A stretch of 64,000 nucleotides of DNA, taken from positions 1-64,000 of the forward strand of contig JAUXVT010000010.1 of NCBI GenBank assembly GCA_030680405.1, written 5' to 3'. A program made the position numbers and the translations under genes. This document shows, in pieces, positions 45,643 through 54,253 of the stretch. The notes below the pieces were generated by a model that saw nothing but the letters and a program-made list of their open reading frames with translations, made no database searches and was not told the DNA's origin. Source of the stretch: Thiobacillus sp. Its GTDB lineage: Bacteria; Pseudomonadota; Gammaproteobacteria; Burkholderiales; Thiobacillaceae. Within the stretch, counting starts at the first letter, position 1. Every line of letters starts with the position of its first letter.

Positions 45643-46626
45643 ATGTTCCCACGCCTTTTTGACGTTTTCAACGGCGACGCCGACGGCATCTGCGCCTTGC
45701 ACCAGTTGCGCCTGGATGAGCCCGCCGACTCCGAGCTGGTCACCGGGCCCAAGCGCGATATCAGCTTGCTGAAACGCGTCAACGCAGGCGCGGGCGACCG
45801 CGTCACCGTGCTCGACATCGCGCTGTCGAAAAACCGCGACGCGCTCGACCGCTTGCTGGAAGCGGGCGCGCAGGTGCGCTATTTCGACCACCACCAGCCG
45901 GGCGACATCCCCGTCCACCCCAACTTCGAGCCGCACATCGACACCGACGCCAATGTCTGCACCAGCTTGTTGGTGAATCAGACGCTGCAAGGCCGGCAGC
46001 TGGTGTGGGCGGTGACCGCAGCGTTTGGCGACAACCTCGCCGACGCCGCGCGCCAGGCTGCCTTGCCGCTTGGTTTGTCCGCCGACCAACTGGCGCAATT
46101 GCAGTCGCTGGGCGAATGCCTCAACTACAACGGCTACGGCGAAACGCTCGACGACCTGTTTTTTGACCCCGCCGATTTGTATCGCCAGTTGCGCCCGTTT
46201 GCCGATCCCTTCGCCTTCATCGTCGAGTCGCCCGCCTATCAAACGCTGAAAACCGGCTACCACGACGATATGGCACGCGCCGTCGCCGTGAGCGCCACGG
46301 AAGAACGCGCTGCCGGGCGCATCTTCGTGCTGCCCGCCGAAAAATGGGCGCGGCGGATTTCCGGCGTGTTTGGCAATCAGTTGGCAGTCGAGTCGCCTGC
46401 GCAGGCGCACGCCGTGCTCACCGCCCAACCCGGTGGCGGCTATGTCGTCAGCGTGCGGGCGCCGTTGGTCTCCAAGTCGGGCGCCGACGAACTGTGCAGC
46501 CGGTTCGACAGCGGCGGCGGACGCAAGGGCGCGGCCGGCATCAATCATCTGCCGGAATCCGAACTTGGCCGGTTTGTTGCTTTGTTTTTTGAAATTTTTG
46601 GCAATACGGTCCCTACCCGGAGCTGA
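45643..46626 (+). CDS. DHH/DHHA1-family phosphoesterase
   Basis: The 327-residue protein has the DHH motifs in order: FDVFNGDADGICAL, VTVLDIAL, FDHHQPGD and WAVTAAFGDN. A C-terminal DHHA1 domain carries the GGGRKGAAG substrate loop. Metal-binding residues are all present, so it should be active. The family includes oligoribonucleases and pAp phosphatases of the NrnA type. Its stop codon directly abuts the start of the Sat-APS kinase gene, so a role in removing pAp, the by-product of PAPS use, is an attractive inference; RNA-end turnover is the alternative. Confidence 0.85.
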   Translation: MFPRLFDVFNGDADGICALHQLRLDEPADSELVTGPKRDISLLKRVNAGAGDRVTVLDIALSKNRDALDRLLEAGAQVRYFDHHQPGDIPVHPNFEPHIDTDANVCTSLLVNQTLQGRQLVWAVTAAFGDNLADAARQAALPLGLSADQLAQLQSLGECLNYNGYGETLDDLFFDPADLYRQLRPFADPFAFIVESPAYQTLKTGYHDDMARAVAVSATEERAAGRIFVLPAEKWARRISGVFGNQLAVESPAQAHAVLTAQPGGGYVVSVRAPLVSKSGADELCSRFDSGGGRKGAAGINHLPESELGRFVALFFEIFGNTVPTRS

Positions 46627-48258
46627 ATGGTGAACCAACTGATCGCGCCTTACGGCGGTACCCTCGTCAACCTCATCGACCCCGCGAAAAGTGATGCGCT
46701 CAAGCAGGAAGCCCTGAGCTTGCCTTCGCTCGACCTCGACTGGCGGCAGCAGTGCGAACTCGAAATGCTGATCGCCGGCGCCTACTCGCCGCTCACCGGT
46801 TTCATGACGCGCGCGCAATGCGCGCGCGTCGAAGCGGACCGGCAACTGGACGATGGCACTTTCTGGCCGTTGCCGGTTACGCTCGCCAGCCGGCAAAAAG
46901 CCGCCGCCGAGTTGAAGCCGGGTGATCGCGTCGCCTTGCGCGACGGCGAAGGATTCATGCTCGCGGTGCTGACCGTCAGCGATGTGTGGGATGACAACGG
47001 CATCTGGCAACAGGGTGGCGCGGTCGAGGGCGTGACCCTGCCGACGCATCCGGATTTTGTCAGCCTGCGCGCCACGCCTGCGGAATTGCGCGCACTGTTT
47101 GCGCGGCGCGGCTGGCGGCGGGTGGTCGCCTGGCAGGCTCGCCAGCCGATGCATCGAGCGCAGTTCGAGTTCTGCCTGAAAAGCGCGATCGAAAACGAAG
47201 CGAATCTGCTGCTGCATCCGCAGGCTGGCGGCGACATTACCGATGCCCCGGCGTATTTTGGCCTAGTGCGCAGCTTTATCGCCATTCGCGAGCGCTTTCC
47301 CGCCGCCTCCACCCAGTTGTCGCTGTTGCCCGCACCGCCGCGCGCGGCCAGCGCCCCGGCACTGCTGCTGCGCGCCATCGTCGCGCGCAACTACGGCTGC
47401 AGCTTGCTGATTGCAGGAGGTGAACATCAACCCGATGGCGACTGTCGCCGGGGCGAAGACCTTATACAGCCCGAAGGCGATCTGCCGGTGACCGAGCTTG
47501 CTGATGCCATCGGGGTCAATCTCATCGCCTACCCTCGCATGGTGTATGTGGAAGACCGCGCCGAGCACCTGCCGGCATCCGAAGCCCCAGCAGGCTCACG
47601 CTTACTCACCCTGAGTGGCGATGAATTCCGGCGCCGCATGCAGGCCGGGTTGAAAATCCCCGACTGGTACAGCTTCCCCGAAGTGCTCTCTGAATTGCAC
47701 CGGCAGAGCCCGCCGCGCGAGAGGCAAGGTTTCACCGTGTTTTATACTGGCCTGTCCGGCTCAGGCAAGTCCACTCTGGCGCGCGCGCTGGCCGCACGGC
47801 TGATGGAAATGGGCGGGCGCTCGGTGACATTGCTCGATGGCGACATTGTGCGCCGCCACCTTTCGTCCGAACTGGGATTCTCCAAGGCGCATCGCGACAT
47901 CAACGTGCGGCGGATCGGCTTCGTCGCTTCCGAAATAACCAAAAATCGCGGCATCGCCATTTGTGCGCCGATTGCGCCGTATCGACAGACGCGCCGCGAC
48001 GTGCGCGCCATGATCGAAGCCGTGGGCGGCTTCGTCGAAATCCACGTCGCCACGCCGATCGAGACCTGCGAGTCGCGCGACCGCAAAGGGCTCTACGCCA
48101 AGGCGCGCGCGGGGCTGATTCCGGAATTCACCGGCGTCTCAGATCCCTACGAAGTGCCTGAAAAACCGGAACTGGCGATCGATACCACCAGCCTGGGCAT
48201 TGACGAGGCGGTGCAGCAAATCCTGCTCAAGCTGGAGCACGAGGGGTATCTGCGCTAA
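46627..48258 (+). CDS. ATP sulfurylase / APS kinase fusion with altered Sat motifs
   Basis: The 543-residue protein has an ATP-sulfurylase domain (about 1-350) and an APS kinase domain (about 365-543). The kinase is intact: P-loop GLSGSGKS (375-382), DGDIVRRHL, and the KGLYAKARAG segment. In the Sat domain the canonical QTRNPxHRxHE is QARQPMHRAQ (170-179), so the asparagine and the second histidine are glutamine. GRDHAG is replaced by GGEHQP (264-269) and SGT by SGD. The kinase should make PAPS from APS, while the Sat half may be inactive, altered or regulatory. It follows the DHH gene without a gap and ends at a bidirectional terminator. Confidence 0.85.
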   Translation: MVNQLIAPYGGTLVNLIDPAKSDALKQEALSLPSLDLDWRQQCELEMLIAGAYSPLTGFMTRAQCARVEADRQLDDGTFWPLPVTLASRQKAAAELKPGDRVALRDGEGFMLAVLTVSDVWDDNGIWQQGGAVEGVTLPTHPDFVSLRATPAELRALFARRGWRRVVAWQARQPMHRAQFEFCLKSAIENEANLLLHPQAGGDITDAPAYFGLVRSFIAIRERFPAASTQLSLLPAPPRAASAPALLLRAIVARNYGCSLLIAGGEHQPDGDCRRGEDLIQPEGDLPVTELADAIGVNLIAYPRMVYVEDRAEHLPASEAPAGSRLLTLSGDEFRRRMQAGLKIPDWYSFPEVLSELHRQSPPRERQGFTVFYTGLSGSGKSTLARALAARLMEMGGRSVTLLDGDIVRRHLSSELGFSKAHRDINVRRIGFVASEITKNRGIAICAPIAPYRQTRRDVRAMIEAVGGFVEIHVATPIETCESRDRKGLYAKARAGLIPEFTGVSDPYEVPEKPELAIDTTSLGIDEAVQQILLKLEHEGYLR

Positions 48259-48282
48259 TTCGGTTGGCTTTATTTGCTAAAA

Positions 48283-48311
48283 CAAAACGGCGACCCTCGG
48301 TCGCCGTTTTG
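48283..48311. terminator. Bidirectional terminator between convergent genes
   Basis: CAAAACGGCGA, loop CCCTCGG, TCGCCGTTTTG. The A-run before and T-run after the stem allow it to stop both the Sat-APS kinase transcript (plus) and the PEP-CTERM transcript (minus). Confidence 0.85.
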
Positions 48312-48329
48312 TTGGTCGTGTAGCCTTAA

Positions 48330-49364
48330 TTAGGCTGTCTTGCGGCGGCGCATGGCTCCCAAACCAGCGAGGCCCAAACCCATTAGCGCCAGGGAGGCGG
48401 GCTCGGGCGCTGGATTCACAATATCTTCGTCGTTGACGTTCGAGATGGTGAACGCACTGGTGAAACCGAGGAAGAACACGTTGTCATCGAAGCTCGGGTT
48501 GCTGGTATTGAAGGTAATCGACGTGTCGCCCGCTTTCAGGAAGGGGGTCGCGTCCGCAATGTTGCCGAGAGCGAGGTTGTAGAGTTCGTCGTCGACAAAC
48601 GGACCACTGCTACCGGAACAGTTCGGATCAGGATTGGAAGTGCTGTCGCCGATGCCGCCGACGGTTATCAGCGAGCCGTTCGCCGCCGCACCATCATCCT
48701 CGCCACCGGCACAGCCAGTGAGGCGGCGCGAGGCCGTCGAGCTCGTCACCACGTCGACCGTTGTCACCTGACCTGTGGGCTGGTGGCTGAAGCTCGACGC
48801 CAGCGACATGATGACGTTGCCGCCCACATAGGGCGAGGCGAAGGCGAGGTTGGTGGTGTCGCCGGCCAGCGCCAGTTCGCCGTCCAGGATGATCGCGGTA
48901 CCGCCAGTGGTGCTTGCATGCTTGTAGACCACCACCAGCACTTCGCCGTCATTGTTGCCGGATTCGGAAATGACGAAGTTCTGCAGCCCGTTGGTGCCTT
49001 CGATCAGCGGCTTCATGAAGGAGGTGACGTCCCACACCATAGTGTTGGCGGGGTTAGTGTTCGGGGTCAGCAAAGAGCCGGTGGCGGTGGTGAGCAGATT
49101 GCCGGCCAAGGTCACGTTCGCCAACCCGCCGCCGAATACATCCGCTGCGTACAGATAGGCCTTGAGCACCTCCGCGCCAGCGGGGGTGTCGACCGAAAGG
49201 TTACCGCTGCTGCCGCCGAAACCGTCAATGGACAGTGCGGCATCCTGATAGGCGCTGCGGAGCAGCAGCGTGGCCGACGCAGGTAACGCCATCGTCACCA
49301 GCGCGCCCGTCGTCAGGGCAAGGCCAACGGCCTTGGCGATCATCTGTTTCTTGAATGTTTTCAT
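48330..49364 (-). CDS. PEP-CTERM sorting domain protein 2
   Basis: The 344-residue protein is read from the ATG at 49364 behind a strong AGGAGG ribosome site; the frame is open 28 codons earlier. A signal peptide (about 1-33, ending ASA) is followed by a large beta-rich domain with Gly/Asn/Ser/Thr-rich loops and few cysteines. The C-terminal exosortase tag has PEPASLALMGLGLAGLG and ends RRRKTA. It is a likely secreted matrix or surface protein. The domain is not confidently assigned. Transcription is probably from the sigma-54 promoter at 49445-49459. Its tag is nearly identical to that of PEP-CTERM protein 3 next door. Confidence 0.9.
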   Translation of the reverse strand: MKTFKKQMIAKAVGLALTTGALVTMALPASATLLLRSAYQDAALSIDGFGGSSGNLSVDTPAGAEVLKAYLYAADVFGGGLANVTLAGNLLTTATGSLLTPNTNPANTMVWDVTSFMKPLIEGTNGLQNFVISESGNNDGEVLVVVYKHASTTGGTAIILDGELALAGDTTNLAFASPYVGGNVIMSLASSFSHQPTGQVTTVDVVTSSTASRRLTGCAGGEDDGAAANGSLITVGGIGDSTSNPDPNCSGSSGPFVDDELYNLALGNIADATPFLKAGDTSITFNTSNPSFDDNVFFLGFTSAFTISNVNDEDIVNPAPEPASLALMGLGLAGLGAMRRRKTA

Positions 49365-49444
49365 TTTGTTTGACCTCCTTTGATTGGGTATTTGTGAAGT
49401 TGGAGTGATAAGAAACGACCGCCTCCATGGCTGATCAGAATTGA

Positions 49445-49459
49445 GCATGGATCATGCCA
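49445..49459 (-). promoter_or_regulatory. Sigma-54 promoter of PEP-CTERM gene 2
   Basis: On the minus strand TGGCATGATCCATGC has the GG-N10-GC spacing of a -24/-12 promoter, 80 bp before the start codon. Confidence 0.75.
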
Positions 49460-49522
49460 GTAAGATTTACTAAAATAATATCAATGACTTACTGCGTGCC
49501 CCCTTTTTTTCAACCGGGAAAA

Positions 49523-49539
49523 TGTAAAATATTCCGACA
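49523..49539 (-). promoter_or_regulatory. Candidate PrsR operator, copy 2
   Basis: On the minus strand TGTCGGAATATTTTACA, matching TGTCG-N7-TTACA, 64 bp upstream of the -24 box of PEP-CTERM gene 2. Confidence 0.65.
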
Positions 49540-49605
49540 TGTGGACTGGCTTGCCAGGATCGGATGCGACCAGCTGTCTTGGCCTGTGAACTGACCCTGA
49601 GGTAT

Positions 49606-49637
49606 AAAAAATGGCGACCAAACGGCCGCCATTTTTT
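49606..49637 (-). terminator. Intrinsic terminator after PEP-CTERM gene 3
   Basis: On the minus strand AAAAAATGGCGGCC pairs with GGTCGCCATTTTTT across a short loop, with a T-run at the 3' side. It ends the transcript of the gene at 49658-50473. Confidence 0.85.
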
Positions 49638-49657
49638 AGCTACAAAACTTCTCTTGA

Positions 49658-50473
49658 TCAGGCTGTCTTGCGGCGGCGCATGGCACCCAGACCGGCGAGG
49701 CCGATGCCCAACAGGGCCAGCGATGCGGGTTCGGGAACCCCATTGTCATCGATAGGCTGACCGCCAATCAGGATGCCGTCGATCGCCATGCCAGTATCTA
49801 ATGCCGTGTCTCCCCAGTTGGTGACGCCGAACTCGAGGTAGTAGTTGCCGTCGACAAGGATGGTATAGAGGGATTGGACCCAGCCGGTGTTGCCACAACC
49901 CGCCCCCAAACCTCCGTAACACGCACCAGAAGAGCCCCCCAGAGGTGACCAGTTCGTCGCGCCGGCCGTGACGTTCACGACCGCTGGGGTGATGGTCGCG
50001 GCGATAGGCGGCAGTCCAAAACCGGGCACCGTAGTGCCATTAGGGTTTGTGCGCGCGGTGAACAGCAAGGCCGCTTGGCTCGAATCTTCATTCAGCAGGC
50101 GCGCCCAAGCGTATTCAATAAAGGACGTAGTGCCGTCGGAGGTAACGTAATTGAAGTAAAACTCCAAGTCGTCCCCGTTAGTGGCCGAGAACAGATTAGA
50201 GACCAGTAACGAGCCGTTGGTCTCACCACCCAAGCCCAAGCCAGTATTGGAAGGCGCACCAGAGGTGGAGATATAGGCGTAATTACCGCCCTCGGGCGAA
50301 CTGGTGATATCGCCGTTGGCACCCAGGGTGCCGCAGTTGCCGGTGCAGACCCAACCGGCCGGAATGCCTGAATCAAAAGCCGTTGCCGATGCTGCGCCGG
50401 AGATTGAGAAAAGAGAAGCTGAAAACAACGCTGTCAAACCAAGATGTATGGCCGAATGCTTGCTGATAGGCAT
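49658..50473 (-). CDS. PEP-CTERM sorting domain protein 3
   Basis: The 271-residue secreted protein has a signal peptide ending near ASA-TAF (about residue 31). A beta-sandwich-like body has two cysteine pairs (WVCTGNCG; ACYGGLGAGCG). The C-terminal tag carries VPEPASLALLGIGLAGLG and ends RRRKTA. It is a target for exosortase and probably a matrix or surface protein. It has its own sigma-54 promoter and terminator. The last 24 or so residues are almost identical to PEP-CTERM protein 2, while the bodies are unrelated in appearance. Confidence 0.9.
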   Translation of the reverse strand: MPISKHSAIHLGLTALFSASLFSISGAASATAFDSGIPAGWVCTGNCGTLGANGDITSSPEGGNYAYISTSGAPSNTGLGLGGETNGSLLVSNLFSATNGDDLEFYFNYVTSDGTTSFIEYAWARLLNEDSSQAALLFTARTNPNGTTVPGFGLPPIAATITPAVVNVTAGATNWSPLGGSSGACYGGLGAGCGNTGWVQSLYTILVDGNYYLEFGVTNWGDTALDTGMAIDGILIGGQPIDDNGVPEPASLALLGIGLAGLGAMRRRKTA

Positions 50474-50568
50474 GATGAACCCCTTAAAATTCTTTTATTA
50501 ACAAGGGCTAATGAGCCGAGCGCGTTGTCCGGACCTGTTGACCCCCCCACTTACGTAATAATAAGTAA

Positions 50569-50583
50569 GCATTAGCCATGCCA
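50569..50583 (-). promoter_or_regulatory. Sigma-54 promoter of PEP-CTERM gene 3
   Basis: On the minus strand TGGCATGGCTAATGC followed by TT fits the -24/-12 consensus with GG-N10-GC spacing, 95 bp before the start codon at 50473. Confidence 0.78.
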
Positions 50584-50669
50584 GCGTTGTTTGTAATAAC
50601 AAAATACTACTTATATCAATGTGTTAACAATTTCAATGGAGCGGCCGGGTTAAGGCTCTGAAGTTCAAA

Positions 50670-50686
50670 TGTAAATATTTTCGACA
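50670..50686 (-). promoter_or_regulatory. Candidate PrsR operator, copy 3
   Basis: On the minus strand TGTCGAAAATATTTACA, matching TGTCG-N7-TTACA, 87 bp upstream of the -24 box of PEP-CTERM gene 3 and immediately beside the stop codon of the symporter gene. Confidence 0.65.
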
Positions 50687-50687
50687 T

Positions 50688-52115
50688 TTAATCCGGTTGT
50701 TGAGCGGCCAGCACACTCCCGGCTCCCATTCCCAGCGCCCCCGCGATCAGCCCCGCGAACTGCGGCGGCAGCGCCGCTTCCGGAACGATGAATTCCATCG
50801 CGATCCAAGTGGCAAAACCCAGGGCGATGGACAGACCCGCCCCCAGGTTGCTGGCACGCTTCCAGTGCAGCCCGGCGACCAGCGGGACGAAGGCACACGC
50901 CAGCGTGACCTTGTAGGCGTTTTCCACCATCTGGTGGATGCTGGTTTCGGTTTGCAGCGACCACAGCGAATAGAACACCACCAGCACGGTGAAGGCGACG
51001 ACGACGCTGCGGGTGATCCACAGCAGTTTTTTCTGGCTCATGCGGTGATGCGGCATGAATTCCTTGATGATGTTTTCCGAAATGGTGACCGACGGCGCCA
51101 GCAGGGTGCCGGAGGCGGTGGACATGATGACCGAGAGCAGGGCGCCGTAAAAAATGATCTGAGCATAGAGCGGCATGTGGGTTTTGACGAAGGTGGGCAG
51201 CACCAGCTGGGCGTCGTCGGCCAGCAGGGCCGTGGTCATGGCCGGGTCGACCAGGGTGGCGGCGTAGGTGAGATAGATCGGCACGGCGGCGAAGACGAAA
51301 TACAGCGCGCCGCCGATGACGGTGCCCCACACCGCGATGCGTTCGTTTTTGCCGGCGTTGGCGCGCTGGAACACGTCCTGCTGCGGAATCGAGCCCAGTC
51401 CCATGGTCAGGAGGCCGGCGATGAAGGTGACCACCGCCGCCCATTCCATCGGCGGCCAGAATTCGAATTTTCCGGCCGCGGCAGCGTATTCGATCACCGG
51501 CGCAATGCCGTTGACCTCGGGCATGTCGCCCACCAGCTTGGCGATCCACAGCAGGCCGACGACGATGACGGTCATCTGCACCAGGGTGGTGAGCGCCACC
51601 GACCACATGCCGCCGAACAGGGTGTAGAGCAGCACCACCGCCGCGCCGATGAGGATGCCCTGTGGCTGAGTGATGAGGCCGTCGGAGAGCACGTTGAACA
51701 CCAGCCCCAGCGCCACCACCTGCGCCGACACCCAGCCCAGGTAGGACAGCGCGATTGCCGACGAAATCACGATCTCGACCGGGCGGTTGTAGCGTCGGCG
51801 GAAGAAGTCGCCCAAGGTGAGCAGTTTCATGCGGTACAGCGGACGGGCGAAAAACAGGCCGAACAGGATCAGCGCGAGCGAGGCGCCGAAGGGATCGGAA
51901 ATCGTGCCGCCGAGGTTCTCGTTGAGGAAGATGGCGGGAATGCCGAGCACGGTTTCGGCGCCGAACCAGGTGGCAAACACCATCGCCACCACCACGATCA
52001 TCGGCAGCGCCCGTCCGGCGTTGATGTAGTCGCTGGCGCTGTGGACCTTGGTGGCAGCGTACAGCCCGACGCCGATGGACAAGACCAGATACAGGATGAC
52101 AAAGCCAATCAGCAC
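50688..52115 (-). CDS. Sodium:solute symporter family (SSS) transporter
   Basis: The 475-residue membrane protein has about 13 helices. It starts MLIGFVILYLVLSIGVGLYAA and carries SSS signatures (DYINAGRALP; FATWFGAETVLGIPA; GGMWSVALTTLVQM; GSIPQQDVFQRANAGKNE). It couples solute uptake to sodium or proton flow. The substrate cannot be predicted from sequence alone. It lies 9 bp downstream of ubiB on the same strand; no functional link with ubiquinone genes is evident. Confidence 0.9.
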   Translation of the reverse strand: MLIGFVILYLVLSIGVGLYAATKVHSASDYINAGRALPMIVVVAMVFATWFGAETVLGIPAIFLNENLGGTISDPFGASLALILFGLFFARPLYRMKLLTLGDFFRRRYNRPVEIVISSAIALSYLGWVSAQVVALGLVFNVLSDGLITQPQGILIGAAVVLLYTLFGGMWSVALTTLVQMTVIVVGLLWIAKLVGDMPEVNGIAPVIEYAAAAGKFEFWPPMEWAAVVTFIAGLLTMGLGSIPQQDVFQRANAGKNERIAVWGTVIGGALYFVFAAVPIYLTYAATLVDPAMTTALLADDAQLVLPTFVKTHMPLYAQIIFYGALLSVIMSTASGTLLAPSVTISENIIKEFMPHHRMSQKKLLWITRSVVVAFTVLVVFYSLWSLQTETSIHQMVENAYKVTLACAFVPLVAGLHWKRASNLGAGLSIALGFATWIAMEFIVPEAALPPQFAGLIAGALGMGAGSVLAAQQPD

Positions 52116-52124
52116 GGCGAGTCC

Positions 52125-53651
52125 TTATCGCAAGTTGAAATAAAGAGTGGCGGTCGCCAGCACGGCGAGCAGGCCGGCGATGATGCCGAGCCAGCGGTTG
52201 CGGGTGTGCTGCTGGTTCAGCATGAGGGTGAGGCCGGCTTCCAGCTGGGCCAGGCGGTTCTGGTTCAGCGCCTGGTGCGCCAGCCGCGGCAGCTGCGGCA
52301 GCAGGGCCGCCCATTTGGGCGCTTCGGTCTGCAGGTTCTTCACCAGCGCGCGCCAGCCGAGCTGTTCGTTCATCCAGCGTTCCAGAAACGGCTTGGCGGT
52401 TTTCCACAGGTCGAGTTCGGGGTCGAGCTGGCGCCCGAGGCCTTCGATGTTGAGCAGGGTTTTCTGCAGCAACACCAGCTGCGGCTGAATTTCCACGTGG
52501 AAGCGGCGCGAGGCCTGGAACAGCTGCAACAGCACGCGACCGAAGGAAATCTCCTTCAGTGGGCGGTCGAACACCGGCTCGCACACCGCGCGTACCGCCG
52601 CTTCGAGCTCGTCGATGCGGGTGTCGGCTGGCACCCAGCCGGATTCCAGATGCGCCAGCGCCACCCCCTTGTAGTCGCGGCGGAAGAAGGCGAGGAAGTT
52701 GCGCGCGAGATATTGCTTGTCGACCTCGGTCAGGGTGCCCATGATGCCGAAGTCGAGCGCGATGTACTGCTCGGAACCGGCGCGCACCAGGATGTTGCCG
52801 GGGTGCATGTCGGCGTGGAAGAAGCCATCGCGGAACACCTGGGTGAAGAAGATTTCCACCCCTGTGGCGGCGAGCCTGGGGATGTCTACACCGGATTCGC
52901 GCAGGCGCTCGATCTGGCTCACTGGGATGCCGTCCATGCGGTCCATCACCATGACGTCGCGGGCGCAATAATCCCAGTACACCCAGGGGACCAGCAGCAG
53001 CGGCGAATCCATGAAATTACGCCGCAGCTGCGAGCAGTTGGCGGCCTCGCGCATCAGGTCAAGCTCGTCTTCCAGATGCTTTTCGAATTCCGCCACCACC
53101 TCGCGCGGGCGCAATCGCTTGCCACCCGCGAAGAGCTTTTCGATCAGCCCGGCGGCGGCATAGAGCAGCGACACGTCGTGCGCGATCACCGGCGCGATGC
53201 CGGGGCGCAGCACCTTTACCGCGACGGCGGTGCCATTGTGCAGGCGGGCGAAATGCACCTGCGCCACCGAGGCGGAGGCAACCGGCGTGGCGTCGAATTC
53301 GGCAAAGACTTCAGCTAGGGGTTTTTTGTAGGCGGCTTCCAGCGTGGCGATGGCCTCGCTCGAGGGAAACGGTGGCACCCGGTCCTGCAATTGGGCAAGT
53401 TCGTCGGCAATGTCGAGCGGCACCAGATCGCGCCGGGTCGACAGCATCTGCCCGAACTTGACGAAGATCGGTCCCAGCGCTTCCAGCGCGCGCCGCAGGC
53501 GAACCCCACGCGGCTCGGCGAGCGGCCGCCAGAACAGGGTGGCGCGCACCAGCCAGCGCAGCGGCCGCACCCGCTCGTGGCCAAGGAAAAATTCCTCCAG
53601 ACCGAAATGCAGGCCGATGGTCAGGATGCGGGCGAGACGCAACAGCTTCAT
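52125..53651 (-). CDS. ubiB: Ubiquinone biosynthesis kinase-like protein UbiB
   Basis: The 508-residue protein is an atypical (ABC1/ADCK/UbiB) kinase. The KxGQ motif occurs as [10 protein letters not shown] near residue 65, followed by the Ala-rich nucleotide loop in [12 protein letters not shown], the catalytic HADMHPGN and the metal-binding LDFGIMG. A C-terminal membrane helix follows ([19 protein letters not shown]). UbiB supports ubiquinone synthesis, probably by ATP-driven lipid handling in the Ubi complex. It overlaps ubiJ by 4 nt in the ubiE-ubiJ-ubiB order common to proteobacteria. Confidence 0.96.
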   Translation of the reverse strand: MKLLRLARILTIGLHFGLEEFFLGHERVRPLRWLVRATLFWRPLAEPRGVRLRRALEALGPIFVKFGQMLSTRRDLVPLDIADELAQLQDRVPPFPSSEAIATLEAAYKKPLAEVFAEFDATPVASASVAQVHFARLHNGTAVAVKVLRPGIAPVIAHDVSLLYAAAGLIEKLFAGGKRLRPREVVAEFEKHLEDELDLMREAANCSQLRRNFMDSPLLLVPWVYWDYCARDVMVMDRMDGIPVSQIERLRESGVDIPRLAATGVEIFFTQVFRDGFFHADMHPGNILVRAGSEQYIALDFGIMGTLTEVDKQYLARNFLAFFRRDYKGVALAHLESGWVPADTRIDELEAAVRAVCEPVFDRPLKEISFGRVLLQLFQASRRFHVEIQPQLVLLQKTLLNIEGLGRQLDPELDLWKTAKPFLERWMNEQLGWRALVKNLQTEAPKWAALLPQLPRLAHQALNQNRLAQLEAGLTLMLNQQHTRNRWLGIIAGLLAVLATATLYFNLR

Positions 53652-54253
53652 GCCGGGCGCGGATGCGCTTCCTGTAAGGGTCGGCGAGTTTCCAGCAAGC
53701 GCAGGCGGGCATCCAGCCGCGCCACGCCATCGGCCAGCAAGTCCACTTCATGATCAAAGCGTGCAACGTCGACGGCGCGTGCCATCAGTTCGGCCTCCTC
53801 AACCACGTATTCGCTGGCGTTGTGGCCCAGTGCAGAGACCATGTGGGCGATGCCGGCGAGCGCGTCGCGTCCCATCGTATGCAAGCGATGCGCGGCGATG
53901 TCGCCGACCAGCGGTGCGAGGTCGGCTTCAACATCCCAGTTCAACTGTTTGAACACGCGATCGAGCGTGGCGAGCAGCGCCGGGTCGCCGCTGTATTCGG
54001 CGAAACGCCACGCGTCGCGGCCAAAAAACGGCAGACGGGCGACGAGCGCCGGGGTGGGGCGGATGACGGCGTCGGGGACGTCGACCACGGCTTCGGAAAA
54101 ATAGCCGTCGTCGGCAATACGGCAGTCGAATTGCGCCAGCGTCAGATCGAAGCGCACGCTGCGCCCGGCGTGGCGGCGCAAAGCCTCGGTCGCGCCGGGC
54201 GATTGCCGCAGCAGGTGGTTGAGGCTGCGCTCGATAAGGGCTTCAGCGATCAA
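53648..54253 (-). CDS. ubiJ: Ubiquinone biosynthesis accessory factor UbiJ (SCP2 domain)
   Basis: The 201-residue protein is read from a TTG at 54253 that overlaps the ubiE stop codon; the longer open frame is ubiE in another frame. An N-terminal SCP2 lipid-binding domain (about 1-115) is followed by a helical C-terminal segment ending in a coiled coil ([19 protein letters not shown]). UbiJ with UbiK forms a scaffold that presents ubiquinone intermediates to the Ubi enzymes. Its position between ubiE and ubiB supports the call. Confidence 0.88.
   Translation of the reverse strand: MIAEALIERSLNHLLRQSPGATEALRRHAGRSVRFDLTLAQFDCRIADDGYFSEAVVDVPDAVIRPTPALVARLPFFGRDAWRFAEYSGDPALLATLDRVFKQLNWDVEADLAPLVGDIAAHRLHTMGRDALAGIAHMVSALGHNASEYVVEEAELMARAVDVARFDHEVDLLADGVARLDARLRLLETRRPLQEAHPRPA

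Noticed and set aside
50697-53318. Very long plus-strand open frame (873 codons) opposite the symporter and ubiB genes
   Set aside because: It is the complement of two clearly identified genes; the translation is His/Gln/Arg-rich low-complexity sequence typical of antisense frames in GC-rich DNA. The same applies to long antisense frames at 59405-61066, 11441-13039 and 45466-47217.
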